Positions 39,188-47,950 of a DNA stretch of 51,182 bases are shown one piece after another. This DNA is from Burkholderiales bacterium (GTDB lineage: Bacteria; Pseudomonadota; Gammaproteobacteria; Burkholderiales; Casimicrobiaceae): the NCBI GenBank assembly GCA_020853025.1, contig JADYZP010000066.1, forward strand, positions 1-51,182. Direction: 5' to 3'. The stretch's first letter is position 1, and each line of letters begins with the position of its first letter. The notes under the pieces are model-generated. The model saw nothing but the letters and a program-made list of their open reading frames with translations, did not search any database and was not told the DNA's origin. A program made the translations under genes and the position numbers.

Positions 39188-40543
39188 TCAGGGTTTGCGC
39201 GACGCACCCTGCGATCGTTCGCGACTGCCTTTGCCCGATCCTCGATGGCCTCCCGGTGCACCGCGCTGGCCGACTCGATGCGCGGGTTGCGGCGCCGGTT
39301 GCCGGGGTGGCGAACGCGTGCCCGCCGCCGCGTTCCCCGGTCGTCCCGGTCCGCGCGGCTGCCGCTGCAGGATCGGCTGCGGCTTCGCATTCGGATCCGG
39401 CTCGAAACCTTCGATCACCTGCCTGCGGATCGGCTTGCCGAGGAGCTTCTCGATGTCGCGCAGGTACACGTGCTCGTCGACGCAGACCAGCGAGACCGCC
39501 TCGCCGCTGGCGCCGGCGCGGCCGGTGCGACCGATGCGGTGCACGTAGTCCTCGGGAACGTTCGGCAGGTCGTAGTTGACGACGTGCGGCAACTGGTCGA
39601 TGTCGATGCCGCGCGCGGCGATGTCGGTGGCGACCAGTACGCGCAGGTCGCCGTCCTTGAACTCGGCGAGCGCACGCGTGCGCGCCCCCTGGCCCTTGTT
39701 GCCGTGGATGGCGAGCGCGCGCAGGCCGTCGTCCTCCAGTTGCTTCACCAGCTTGTCGGCGCCGTGCTTGGTGCGCGTGAACACCAGCACCTGTCGCCAG
39801 TCGTGGTGGCCGATCAGGTAGGAGAGCAGCGCGCGCTTGCCGTCGCGGTCCACCGGGTGCACGACCTGGCCGATGACGTCGACGGTCGCGTTGCGCGGCG
39901 CCACCTCGATCATCGCCGGGCGGTCGAGCAGCGAGTCGGCGAGATCCTTGATGTCGTCGGAAAAAGTCGCCGAGAAGAGCAGGTTCTGGCGCCGGCGGGG
40001 CAGCAGCGCCAGCACGCGCCGGATGTCGCGGATGAAGCCCATGTCGAGCATCCGGTCCGCCTCGTCGAGGACGAAGATCTCGATGTGCGAAAAGTCGACG
40101 TTGCGCTGCGCGTGATGGTCGAGCAGGCGGCCGGGGGTGGCGACCAGGATGTCGACGCCGCGCTTCAACTGTGCGGTCTGCGGCGACATGCCCACACCAC
40201 CGATGGCGACCGTCGACGTGAGCTTCAAGTGCCTGCCGTAGGCGCGCACCGAAGCCTCGACCTGCAGTGCCAGTTCGCGGGTCGGCGTCAGGATCAGCGC
40301 GCGCAGCGGACGGCGCAATGGCGGCGCGGTGCGCGCGCCATGGTGGGCTTCGGCAAGCCGCTGCAGCATCGGCAGCACGAAGCCTGCCGTCTTGCCGGTG
40401 CCGGTCTGCGCGCCGGCCAGGAGGTCGCCGCCCGCGAGCACCGCGGGGATTGCCTTGAGCTGGATCGGCGTGGGTGTGGTGTAGCCCTCGTCCGTGACGG
40501 CACGGACGAGCGGCTCGGACAAGCCGAGCGATGAAAACGACAT
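39188..40543 (-). CDS. rhlE: DEAD-box RNA helicase RhlE
   Basis: A 451-residue helicase with all DEAD-box motifs: Q motif [14 protein letters not shown], Walker [46 protein letters not shown] and [10 protein letters not shown]. The C-terminus after the core is a Pro/Arg/Gly-rich disordered tail, typical of RhlE. It acts in RNA unwinding during ribosome assembly and mRNA turnover. A TATAAT -10 is ~130 bases upstream, giving a long leader as in cold-regulated helicases. Confidence 0.93.
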   Translation of the reverse strand: MSFSSLGLSEPLVRAVTDEGYTTPTPIQLKAIPAVLAGGDLLAGAQTGTGKTAGFVLPMLQRLAEAHHGARTAPPLRRPLRALILTPTRELALQVEASVRAYGRHLKLTSTVAIGGVGMSPQTAQLKRGVDILVATPGRLLDHHAQRNVDFSHIEIFVLDEADRMLDMGFIRDIRRVLALLPRRRQNLLFSATFSDDIKDLADSLLDRPAMIEVAPRNATVDVIGQVVHPVDRDGKRALLSYLIGHHDWRQVLVFTRTKHGADKLVKQLEDDGLRALAIHGNKGQGARTRALAEFKDGDLRVLVATDIAARGIDIDQLPHVVNYDLPNVPEDYVHRIGRTGRAGASGEAVSLVCVDEHVYLRDIEKLLGKPIRRQVIEGFEPDPNAKPQPILQRQPRGPGRPGNAAAGTRSPPRQPAPQPAHRVGQRGAPGGHRGSGKGSRERSQGASRKP

Positions 40544-40678
40544 GAATGCCTTTGGAAAATGGGCCGGCGATGCGCCACGGGCGTGGCGGCCAGTCGAGGC
40601 CGGACCGGGTCAACCGGAGTCTAGTGCCGGGAGGTCGAAGCGACTGCGGCGCGTGGACTGGAACAGCGCCGAATGACG

Positions 40679-40684
40679 ATTATA
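40679..40684 (-). promoter_or_regulatory. Candidate -10 box for rhlE
   Basis: On the minus strand TATAAT occurs in the gap upstream of rhlE. No good -35 sits at 17 bases. A start here gives a leader of about 130 bases. Confidence 0.4.
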
Positions 40685-40727
40685 GCAGATTGCCGTTGCC
40701 AAAACCCGCGCCATGGCCGGCGCGCGC

Positions 40728-41714
40728 TCACACGGCCAGCGGCGGCTCGTCCATTAGCGCCACCTGCTCGCGCAGTTCGAGAATCCTGTCCTGCCAGTAG
40801 CGCTGCGTGTTGAACCACGGAAACGCCACCGGAAACGCCGGATCGTCCCAGCGGCGCGCGATCCACGCTGAATAGTGGATAAGGCGCAACGTGCGCAGCG
40901 CCTCGACCAGGTTGAGCTCACGCGCATCGAAGGTGGCGAAGGCCTCGTAGCCGATGACGACGCTTGCGAGCTGGCGGGTCATCATCGTGCGATCGCCCGA
41001 CAGCAGCATCCACAGGTCCTGCACGGCGGGCCCGGTGCGCGCATCGTCGAAGTCGACGAAGTGCGGACCGTCGACGGTCCACAGCACGTTGCTGGCGTGG
41101 CAGTCGCCGTGCAGGCGCAGCGTCGCCACGTCGCCGGTGCGGGCGAAGCAGTGCCGCACGCCTGCGAGTGCCAGGTCGACCACCGTTCGATACGCGTCGA
41201 CCAGCTCGGGCGGCACGAAGTTGCTCCCGAGCAGGAACGTTCTGGGCTCGTCGCCGAAGCTTTCGATGTCGAGTGCGGGACGGTGCTCGAAGCGGCGCAG
41301 CGCACCGACGGCGTGGATGCGGCCGATGAAGCGGCCGAGCCATTCGAGCGTCTCCGGCTGGTCGAGCTCGGGCGTACGGCCGCCGTGCTTCGGGTAGACG
41401 GCGAAGCGAAGGTCATCGAAATGGTGCAGCGTTGCGCCGCCCATGACCAGTGGCGCGACGGCCGGGATCTCGCGCTCGGCCAGTTCGGCGACGAAAGCGT
41501 GCTCCTCTTCGATCTGCGCGTCGGTCCAGCGTCCGGGGCGATAGAACTTGGCGACCATGGGCGGTGCGTCGTCGCGGTGGACGAGGTAGACGCGGTTTTC
41601 GTAGCTGTTGAGCTGTAGCAGGCGGCCGTCGCCACGGATGCCGCAGGTATCCAGAGCGTCGAGGATGCGGTCCGGCGTGAGGTTGGCGTAGGGCGCTGCG
41701 GCGGATGCGGGCAT
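40728..41714 (-). CDS. srkA: Stress response kinase A (YihE/RdoA family)
   Basis: A 328-residue kinase-fold protein, the same length as E. coli SrkA. It has LNSYENRVYLVHRDDAPPMVAKFYRPGRW for nucleotide binding, EEEHAFVAELAEREIPAVAP, and the catalytic LRLHGDCHASNVLWTVDGPHFVDFDDARTGPAVQDLWMLL. SrkA protects against cell death under stress, as a Ser/Thr kinase. ATG 41714 fits the family; an in-frame ATG lies at 41723. It is followed by the rhlE leader and diverges from the cytochrome b gene. Confidence 0.9.
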   Translation of the reverse strand: MPASAAAPYANLTPDRILDALDTCGIRGDGRLLQLNSYENRVYLVHRDDAPPMVAKFYRPGRWTDAQIEEEHAFVAELAEREIPAVAPLVMGGATLHHFDDLRFAVYPKHGGRTPELDQPETLEWLGRFIGRIHAVGALRRFEHRPALDIESFGDEPRTFLLGSNFVPPELVDAYRTVVDLALAGVRHCFARTGDVATLRLHGDCHASNVLWTVDGPHFVDFDDARTGPAVQDLWMLLSGDRTMMTRQLASVVIGYEAFATFDARELNLVEALRTLRLIHYSAWIARRWDDPAFPVAFPWFNTQRYWQDRILELREQVALMDEPPLAV

Positions 41715-41844
41715 GGTGCGCATTGTACGGGGCACGATGCGCGTGGAGCTGGCTGTAAGGAACAGCTCGGCGGACTCGACCATCTGCAGTGGCGATGCCA
41801 GAATGTCTGCGCATCGCCGGTAGACGCTCGTGAAGAATGATTCG

Positions 41845-42702
41845 ATGACCATCGCCACCGCGGCTGTAGCGGCCTCCGCTCCGGCGGACGGATACCTGTA
41901 CGACCGCCACACGCTGGCCGTGCGCGTCATGCACTGGATCAACGTGATCGCGGTTGCCGTGCTGTTCGCGAGCGGCCTGCAGATCTTCAACGCCTATCCG
42001 GCGCTCAACTTCGGCAGGTCGTCGTACACCGGAGCGCCCCCCGTGCTCGAAATCGGCGCTCGGGTCGCGCCCAGCGGCGAGCTGAGCGGCGTCACCCGCG
42101 TCTTCGGCGCCGAGTTCGACACCACGGGCTTCCTCGGCGTCACGCGTGCAGCGGACGGGCAATGGGAGCCTTCGGCATTCCCGCACTGGATGACGCTGCC
42201 CGGCACGCGCTGGCTGTCGATGGCGCGGTCGTGGCACTTTTTCTTCGCCTGGGTGTTCGTGATCAACGGTGCGCTGTTCGTGCTGTATTCGATTGCCAGC
42301 CGTCATCTCGCGCGCGATCTCGCACCGACGCGCGCCGATCTCCGTGGCATCGGCGCGTCGATCCGCGATCACCTGCGCCTGCGGCACCCGAGGGGCGAGG
42401 CCGCGAAACGTTACAACGTGCTGCAGAAGTTCGCCTACCTCGCCATAATCTTCATCGCGCTGCCGCTGATGATCGTGCTCGGCTTCGGCATGTCGCCGTG
42501 GCTCAATTCGGTATTCCCCGGGTGGGTCGACGTCTTCGGCGGGCGCCAGTCGGCGCGCTCGCTGCACTTCATCATCGCCTGGCTACTCGTGGCCTTCGTT
42601 GTCATCCACGTCTTCGAGATGATCGTGTCCGGCTTGTGGAACAACCTGCGGTCGATGCTCACCGGCCGCTATCGCGTGACTCCGGGACCGTCCGATGAAT
42701 AG
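41845..42702 (+). CDS. Cytochrome b561-type membrane subunit
   Basis: A 285-residue protein with four or more membrane helices of the hydrogenase/formate-dehydrogenase cytochrome b family. Haem-ligand histidines are likely in AVRVMHWINVIAVAVLFASGLQIF, RSWHFFFAWVFVINGALFVLYSI, and the end helix ARSLHFIIAWLLVAFVVIHVFEMI. A periplasmic loop of ~70 residues sits after the first helix. ATG 41845 is used; a GTG at 41830 is also in frame. The next gene, a molybdopterin oxidoreductase, overlaps its end by 8 bp, so it probably moves electrons between that enzyme and quinone. Confidence 0.88.
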   Translation: MTIATAAVAASAPADGYLYDRHTLAVRVMHWINVIAVAVLFASGLQIFNAYPALNFGRSSYTGAPPVLEIGARVAPSGELSGVTRVFGAEFDTTGFLGVTRAADGQWEPSAFPHWMTLPGTRWLSMARSWHFFFAWVFVINGALFVLYSIASRHLARDLAPTRADLRGIGASIRDHLRLRHPRGEAAKRYNVLQKFAYLAIIFIALPLMIVLGFGMSPWLNSVFPGWVDVFGGRQSARSLHFIIAWLLVAFVVIHVFEMIVSGLWNNLRSMLTGRYRVTPGPSDE

Positions 42703-43480
42703 GCCATTCCGCCTGCGGCGGCGCAACGCCCGCCGGCGCTTTCTTGCAGCAACCGCGGCCGCCGCGTCGGCATTGGCGCTGTCGGGTTGCGACAATCTGT
42801 CGCGCAGCACATGGTTTCCGCGGATTCTCGATGCCGCCGAGCCGTTGAACAAAGCGGTCGCCAAGCTCATCGGTCGTCGCGCGGTGGCGCAGGAATTCGC
42901 CGAGTCCGATCTCTCGCCCGAGTTCCGCAGCAACGGCACGGCCGATCCCGGCACCGCGCAGTACAACGCGTGGGTCGCCAACGGATTCGCCGACTACCGT
43001 CTCGCGGTGGGCGGGCTGGTCGAGGCGCCGCGGGCGCTCTCGCTCGCCGAGCTGCGCGCGCTGCCGGCGCGCACGCAGATCACGCGTCACGATTGCGTCG
43101 AGGGCTGGAGTGCCATCGGCAAATGGAAGGGCGTGCCGTTTGCGGCGCTGATGGAATTGGTGCGGCCGAAGATGGACGCGCGCTACGTCGTGTTGCATTG
43201 CGCCGATCCGATGGCCTCCGACGACACCGATCTGTATTACGAAAGCATCGATCTCGACGATGCGCGGCATCCGCAGACGATCCTCGCCTACGACTTGAAC
43301 GGTGCGCCGCTGCCGGTTCCCAACGGCGCGCCGATCCGGCTGCGCGTCGAGCGGCAGTTGGGCTACAAGCACGCGAAGTTCGTCACCGCCATCGAGTTCG
43401 TGGCGAGCTTCGCGCACATCGCCGGCGGCAGAGGCGGCTACTGGGAGGACCAGGGGTACCAGTGGTGGGCGGGGATTTAG
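42695..43480 (+). CDS. Molybdopterin-dependent oxidoreductase of the sulfite oxidase fold
   Basis: A 261-residue protein with an N-terminal twin-arginine-like signal RRRNARRRFLAATAAA and a lipobox-like ALSGCDN, suggesting Tat export and lipidation. The catalytic part has the Moco-binding cysteine in ITRHDCVEGWSAIGKWKGVPF, then HCADPMASDDTDLYYESIDL and LAYDLNGAPLPVPNGAPIRLRVERQLGYKHAKFV, typical of the MsrP/YedY and sulfite oxidase group. The substrate is unknown. It pairs with the adjacent cytochrome b. Confidence 0.9.
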   Translation: MNRPFRLRRRNARRRFLAATAAAASALALSGCDNLSRSTWFPRILDAAEPLNKAVAKLIGRRAVAQEFAESDLSPEFRSNGTADPGTAQYNAWVANGFADYRLAVGGLVEAPRALSLAELRALPARTQITRHDCVEGWSAIGKWKGVPFAALMELVRPKMDARYVVLHCADPMASDDTDLYYESIDLDDARHPQTILAYDLNGAPLPVPNGAPIRLRVERQLGYKHAKFVTAIEFVASFAHIAGGRGGYWEDQGYQWWAGI

Positions 43481-43569
43481 CGCGCCGAGTTGTTGCAATT
43501 TCTGTGGCAGGCTCGAAGCTTCCGACTTGTCCGACCGTTGACAGGTCGATGCAGCGTCCGGTCGAGACC

Positions 43570-45072
43570 TCACGAGAAGATCCCGTGCAGGAACCATTCG
43601 CCGTCGTCGACGCCGTGGCGATGGTCGCGGTAGATCCACATCGTCGCCCCGGCAGGTGTGGCGGCGACGAAATAGTCGCGGCGCACGTCGTTGCCGTCCC
43701 ACCAGCCCGACTCGATGCGCTCGGGCCCGTCGCGCAGCACCCACGGCCGGGTGGCCAGCGGGTGCGCGAGCGGCTGCGGCTCCGGCAGCAGCCACAGCGG
43801 GCGCGGCGCGTCTGGCAGCGGCGGCGCGCTCGCGGCTCTACCTTTACCGCGCGGCTGCTTCGTCGGCGCGGACGACGCCTGGCCGACGCCGGTCGTGCGC
43901 AGCGCGAGTTCGGGCCGGTGCTCGGCGTGCGGGACCAGACGCAGCAGCGCGTCGTCGCCTAAGCGTGCGCGCAGCCGGTCGCGCAGCGGAATCTCCATTG
44001 CGACGACGTCATCGCCGGGCAGCAGGCCCAGGTTGCGGCCCGGAAGCGGCGCGGTCTCGTCGCTCATCAGCGCAATCGTCTCGACGGAGGCGGGCAGCGT
44101 CACCCGCACCAGCCGTTCGCGCAAGACGCCGAGCAGGCGCGCCGGCGCGCGCGCCGGCGCGCCGAAGGCGAAGGGCGCGACGGTGGCCGGCATGCCGCGC
44201 TGCCGCAGATGGCGCTCGTGCGCGAGCGTCAGCGTCAACCGCACGACGCCCAGCCCGCGCGCGGCCAGCCAGCCGGCGAGTTCCTGCACCAGCCGCTGCA
44301 CGCCGAAGCTGAGCGCCTCGGCGTCGTGCGCGGGCGCGGGCAGTTCCAGCCTGCTCGCGAAATGCGGCGGCGGCACGAAGCAGGCGCGCGGGTCGGGCGC
44401 GCGGCCCAGCGCGTGATCGATGCCGTCGACGATCGCGGAGCCGAAGCGGCGAGCGAGGCCGTCGCGCGGCAATGCGGCGACTTGGCCGATGGTCGTGATG
44501 CCGGCTTCGCGCAGCGTCGCGCGCACGGCGCCGGGCAGGTCGAAGTGCACGAGCGGAATCGGCGCCAGCACGGCGGGCAGCAGCGCGCGGTCGGTGACGG
44601 GCTGTGTGTGGCCGGCGCGGGCGAGCAGCAGCGCCGCGCCGGGTGTGGATGCGATCCCGACGCGAGCCGTGTAGCCCAGCGCGTGGGCGCCGCCGACGAG
44701 GCGCGCAACGAGACGCGGCAAGCCGTCGAACAGGCGCAGGCTGCCGCCGATTTCGGCGACGATGGCGTCGGGCGGCGCGAGGCAGGCCATCGGCGTGAAC
44801 GTCAGCGCCCACGTTGCGAGTTGCGCCAGCGCGCGGCGCTCGGCCTCGGCGTCGCGATCGCGCAGCACGAGCTCGGGTACCAAGGCCAGCGCCGCGGAAA
44901 CCAGCACGCCATTGCGAATGCCGGATGCGCGTGCCGTCGCGTCGGCTGCGACGACGCGCGGGTAGCGCCCGCCGCCGCTGACGACGAAGGCGCGCGGGGC
45001 GTCGTCCGGCGATCGTGCGCGTGCGAAGACGTCGAGCGGCAGCGAAGGGAAGAGGAGGCAGGTCCAGAGCAT
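43570..45072 (-). CDS. imuB: ImuB, Y-family polymerase-like mutagenesis protein
   Basis: A 500-residue Y-family-like protein. It begins LWTCLLFPSLPLDVFARA, and the acidic catalytic residues expected in the first block are missing, as usual in ImuB. HhH-like GITTIGQVAALPRDGLARRFG and a little-finger region follow. The end WWDGNDVRRDYFVAATPAGATMWIYRDHRHGVDDGEWFLHGIFS is the conserved ImuB tail. ImuB is a hub that binds the beta clamp, ImuA and DnaE2. It is the last gene of lexA-imuA-imuB, 53 bases after imuA. Confidence 0.92.
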   Translation of the reverse strand: MLWTCLLFPSLPLDVFARARSPDDAPRAFVVSGGGRYPRVVAADATARASGIRNGVLVSAALALVPELVLRDRDAEAERRALAQLATWALTFTPMACLAPPDAIVAEIGGSLRLFDGLPRLVARLVGGAHALGYTARVGIASTPGAALLLARAGHTQPVTDRALLPAVLAPIPLVHFDLPGAVRATLREAGITTIGQVAALPRDGLARRFGSAIVDGIDHALGRAPDPRACFVPPPHFASRLELPAPAHDAEALSFGVQRLVQELAGWLAARGLGVVRLTLTLAHERHLRQRGMPATVAPFAFGAPARAPARLLGVLRERLVRVTLPASVETIALMSDETAPLPGRNLGLLPGDDVVAMEIPLRDRLRARLGDDALLRLVPHAEHRPELALRTTGVGQASSAPTKQPRGKGRAASAPPLPDAPRPLWLLPEPQPLAHPLATRPWVLRDGPERIESGWWDGNDVRRDYFVAATPAGATMWIYRDHRHGVDDGEWFLHGIFS

Positions 45073-45125
45073 GGGTGGGAGACCTGCTGAAGATCATTCA
45101 CCACGTGACATGCGGAGAGTAATCG

Positions 45126-45767
45126 TCAGTAATGGGCCGCCCGTTTCCCGACATCGACCAGCACCGGCCCCGGCAGCTCCGCGCCGCGGCGCTTGAGCAC
45201 ATGCACGGCGAGCCTGCCGTCGTGCGGCGCCAGGCCTAAGCGCAGCGGCGCGGCGATCGCGCTGCCGCGCTGACCCGGACGACGCCACAGCGCGCCCCAA
45301 GTGCGGCCTTCGCGCGCGGCGACCTGCAGCCGGCGCAGCGCGCGCTCGTCGTGCGTCGGCAGCCACGCGAAGGCGGCGCCGCATTCGGGCGCGCGCAGCG
45401 CCTGCTCGAAGGCCCACAGTGCGTCCTTCGGCGTTCTGCAGGCGACGACGACCAGGCGGGCGAGGTCGATGCCGGCGGCGGCGAGCGCCGGTGCGTAGGG
45501 CCGGTAGGGCGGGGCGATCCAGACGACGTCTCGGCCCTGTGCCTGCACCTGTACCAGCGCCGGCAGCGTCAGGCGGATCTCGCCGATGCCTTCGCGTTCG
45601 ACCAGCAGTTCGGTCAGCGCGCCCTGCGGCCAGCCGCGTCCGGGTAGCACGGCGTCGAGCGCCGCGTAGCCCGACGGCAGCGCCGCCGGCTCCGGCGCGA
45701 CGTCGCCGCCGCGCCAGATGGCCGGATGCTCGAGCAGCGAAGCCAGTGCGGAGGACGCGGCGGCCAC
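45126..45767 (-). CDS. imuA: ImuA, RecA-like mutagenesis accessory protein
   Basis: A 213-residue protein of the ImuA family, a RecA/SulA-like fold. It has LPSGYAALDAVLPGRGWPQGALTELLVEREGIGEIRLTLPAL in place of a full Walker A, then VWIAPPYRPYAPALAAAGIDLARLVVV. It regulates ImuB/DnaE2 action, partly through RecA. The start is GTG 45767, 48 bases after the lexA stop. The open frame just before holds no better start. Confidence 0.9.
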   Translation of the reverse strand: MAAASSALASLLEHPAIWRGGDVAPEPAALPSGYAALDAVLPGRGWPQGALTELLVEREGIGEIRLTLPALVQVQAQGRDVVWIAPPYRPYAPALAAAGIDLARLVVVACRTPKDALWAFEQALRAPECGAAFAWLPTHDERALRRLQVAAREGRTWGALWRRPGQRGSAIAAPLRLGLAPHDGRLAVHVLKRRGAELPGPVLVDVGKRAAHY

Positions 45768-45815
45768 GATCGGCGACGGACAGCACCCGGCATGCGAGTG
45801 GTCAGCCGTCCTGGA

Positions 45816-46499
45816 TTACAGCGACCGGCTGGACCGGATCAGGCCGACGGCGACGCCTTCGATCGCAAACGCGGTTCGCTTCGGATCGATGACGATCGGT
45901 GCGAACGCGGCATTCTCGGCGACCAGCGTGACTTCCCGGCCGCGACGTTTCAGTCGCTTGACGGTGACTTCCTCGCCCAGACGTGCGACGACGATCTGCC
46001 CGCTGCGCGCGTCGCCGGTCTTGTGCACGACGAGGAGGTCGCCGTCGAGGATCCCGGCGTCCTGCATGCTCGTGCCCTTCACGCGCAGCAGGTAGTCGGC
46101 GTGCGGCGTGAACAGCCCGGCGTCGATCCGGTACTGCGCTTCGATGTGCTCGGTGGCGAGTACCGGGCTGCCCGCGGCCACGCGGCCCACCAGCGGCAGC
46201 AGGCCCTGGATCGGCACGCCCGGGAGGTCGCGCAATCGCAGGCCCCGCGCGGCGCCGGGCGTCAGTTCGAGCGCGCCTTTTTTGGCCAGCGCCTGCAGGT
46301 GGTCCTCCGCCGAACTGGCGGTGGAAAAGCCCAGGCCGGCGGCGATTTCCGCGCGCGTGGGCGGCATGCCGGTGGCTTCCACGTGGCCACGGATCCAGTC
46401 GAGGATCTGCCGCTGGCGCGCGGTGAGGCGCGGCGGCTCCGCGGTTCCGGCGGACGTACGGGCGAAGGGGCGGCGGGCGGCGGCTGGCGGAGGAGGCAT
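45816..46499 (-). CDS. lexA: LexA repressor (imuAB-linked)
   Basis: A 227-residue LexA. An unusual ~23-residue Pro/Ala/Arg N-terminal extension precedes the winged helix ([34 protein letters not shown]). The cleavage site is Ala109-Gly110 in RVAAGSP, with Ser144 in GTSMQDAG and Lys181 in EVTVKRLKR, so self-cleavage should work. The recognition helix reads [13 protein letters not shown] where classical LexA has RSPNAAEEHLKAL. It is the first gene of lexA-imuA-imuB. A palindrome 6 bases upstream of the ATG at 46499 fits autoregulation. Confidence 0.93.
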   Translation of the reverse strand: MPPPPAAARRPFARTSAGTAEPPRLTARQRQILDWIRGHVEATGMPPTRAEIAAGLGFSTASSAEDHLQALAKKGALELTPGAARGLRLRDLPGVPIQGLLPLVGRVAAGSPVLATEHIEAQYRIDAGLFTPHADYLLRVKGTSMQDAGILDGDLLVVHKTGDARSGQIVVARLGEEVTVKRLKRRGREVTLVAENAAFAPIVIDPKRTAFAIEGVAVGLIRSSRSL

Positions 46500-46504
46500 C
46501 GGAA

Positions 46505-46524
46505 TACCGTATAAATATTCGGTA
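46505..46524 (-). promoter_or_regulatory. lexA-imuAB operator, variant LexA box
   Basis: TACCG-TATAAATATT-CGGTA on the plus strand. Its reverse complement differs from the dnaE2 box (28245-28264) at only two of 20 positions. A TATAAT occurs on the minus strand just beyond it (46535-46530). It does not resemble CTGT-N8-ACAG. Confidence 0.75.
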
Positions 46525-46738
46525 CCGTGATTATAATGGGCTGAGGGGCGGCGTCAAGGGGGCGTCAGCGGAGCCGTCGGGTGAGCGCCCTCGTAGCGGC
46601 ACGGGAACTCCAGCGGATCATCGCTGCCTATCGCTTGCCGTTACATACGACCCGGCATCGACATGCGCGGCACGGCACTTCCCGTGATACCGTTGATGAA
46701 GGCTTCCAAACGGCACAGCGGCCGGCAAGGTGGCAGCG

Positions 46739-47914
46739 ATGAAAAAGGCGGCGCTCTACAGCAGTTCCAACCGGTCACGCAAAGCCGGCTCGACGACCGA
46801 CGTCGGCGAAACCACCGTAGCCGAAACGCAAACCGCGCCCGCAGCGGTTGCCTCGCACGGCAGGGTCCGTGCGTTCTACGCGCGTTTCGAGCGTCCGATC
46901 CTGCTGGTCGCCGGCGCGCTCTTCGCGGTGGCGCTGGTCGTCACCTACGCGCGCACGCGCCCCATCGCGTACGAATTGACACAGAAGGACATCGACGCGG
47001 CGGTGCTGCATACGCTGGAGAACGCGCAATTGCCGTCGTTCGCGGCCCGCGCGGTCGCGGCGATCGGGCCGTCGGTCGTGCGCGTCACCGGCTACGGGCC
47101 GGATGTGCCCGATGCGCACGCCAAGGCCACAGGCAAGGACAAGGGCGGCGAGAAACCCAAAGACGCGGCGAAGGGCAAGGCCAAGGACGGGGCGAAGGGC
47201 AGCGCCAATGAAGGCGGCGGGAGTGCCGGCAAGAACCGTGATCGGCTCGCGCGCAACGACGGCCAGAAGGAAAGATCTCCGGAATCGCGGCGGGGCGAAT
47301 TCAAGGTGGCGCCCGGCGGCAAGGACGATAAGGACGACAAGGATCGCAAGACGGACAACGATGCGGATAAGGACAAGGCCACAGGTGTAGGCACCGGGGT
47401 CGTGATCGTCGACAAGGGCATCATTCTCACCAACCTGCACGTCGTGCTGGGTGCACAGCGCATCAAGGTCCGCTTCTTCGACGGCATGGAGTCAGAGGCC
47501 GCGGTCATCGGTATGCGCCCTGAGCACGACCTTGCCGTGCTGCAGGCGAAGGCGGTACCCGACGATCTCGTGTCCGCGACGCTGCGCTCGACCGCCGACC
47601 TGCAGGTTGGCGACCAGGTGGTCGCGGTGGGCTTCCCCTTCGGCATTGGCCCTTCGGCGTCGGCCGGCGTCGTGTCCGGCATGAAGCGCGAGTACCAGTC
47701 GCACGAAGGCAAGCGCATCCTGACCAACCTCATCCAGTTCGACGCCGCGGCCAACCCCGGCAATTCGGGAGGGCCGCTGGTGACCGCCGACGGCGAGGTC
47801 GTGGGTATCGTCACCGGCATCCTGAATCCCACCGCCCAGCGCGTGTTCATCGGCATCGGCTTCGCGGTGCCGATCGAGAACGCCGCCGCCGCCGTCGGCA
47901 TGTCGCCTTTCTGA
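46739..47914 (+). CDS. Membrane-anchored trypsin-like serine protease without a PDZ domain
   Basis: A 391-residue protein. A cytoplasmic head (~50 residues) is followed by one helix (ILLVAGALFAVALVVTY), a short ordered part (ELTQKDIDAAVLHTLENAQ) and a ~95-residue Lys/Asp/Gly-rich linker. The protease domain has the triad in LTNLHVVLG, PEHDLAVLQ and AANPGNSGGPL. It resembles the DegP/DegS catalytic domain, but the gene ends right after it, with no PDZ. It may act in the periplasm. ATG 46739 follows GGTGG. The MoxR gene starts 36 bases downstream. Confidence 0.85.
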   Translation: MKKAALYSSSNRSRKAGSTTDVGETTVAETQTAPAAVASHGRVRAFYARFERPILLVAGALFAVALVVTYARTRPIAYELTQKDIDAAVLHTLENAQLPSFAARAVAAIGPSVVRVTGYGPDVPDAHAKATGKDKGGEKPKDAAKGKAKDGAKGSANEGGGSAGKNRDRLARNDGQKERSPESRRGEFKVAPGGKDDKDDKDRKTDNDADKDKATGVGTGVVIVDKGIILTNLHVVLGAQRIKVRFFDGMESEAAVIGMRPEHDLAVLQAKAVPDDLVSATLRSTADLQVGDQVVAVGFPFGIGPSASAGVVSGMKREYQSHEGKRILTNLIQFDAAANPGNSGGPLVTADGEVVGIVTGILNPTAQRVFIGIGFAVPIENAAAAVGMSPF

Positions 47915-47950
47915 CCCCACCTGAATTTCACCTACGCGAGACCAGTCCGC

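Noticed and set aside
44130..44170. GC-alternating repeat (GCGCCGGCGCGCGCGCCGGCGC) as a regulatory palindrome
   Set aside because: It lies inside imuB and encodes an Ala/Pro/Arg stretch; simple codon bias explains it.
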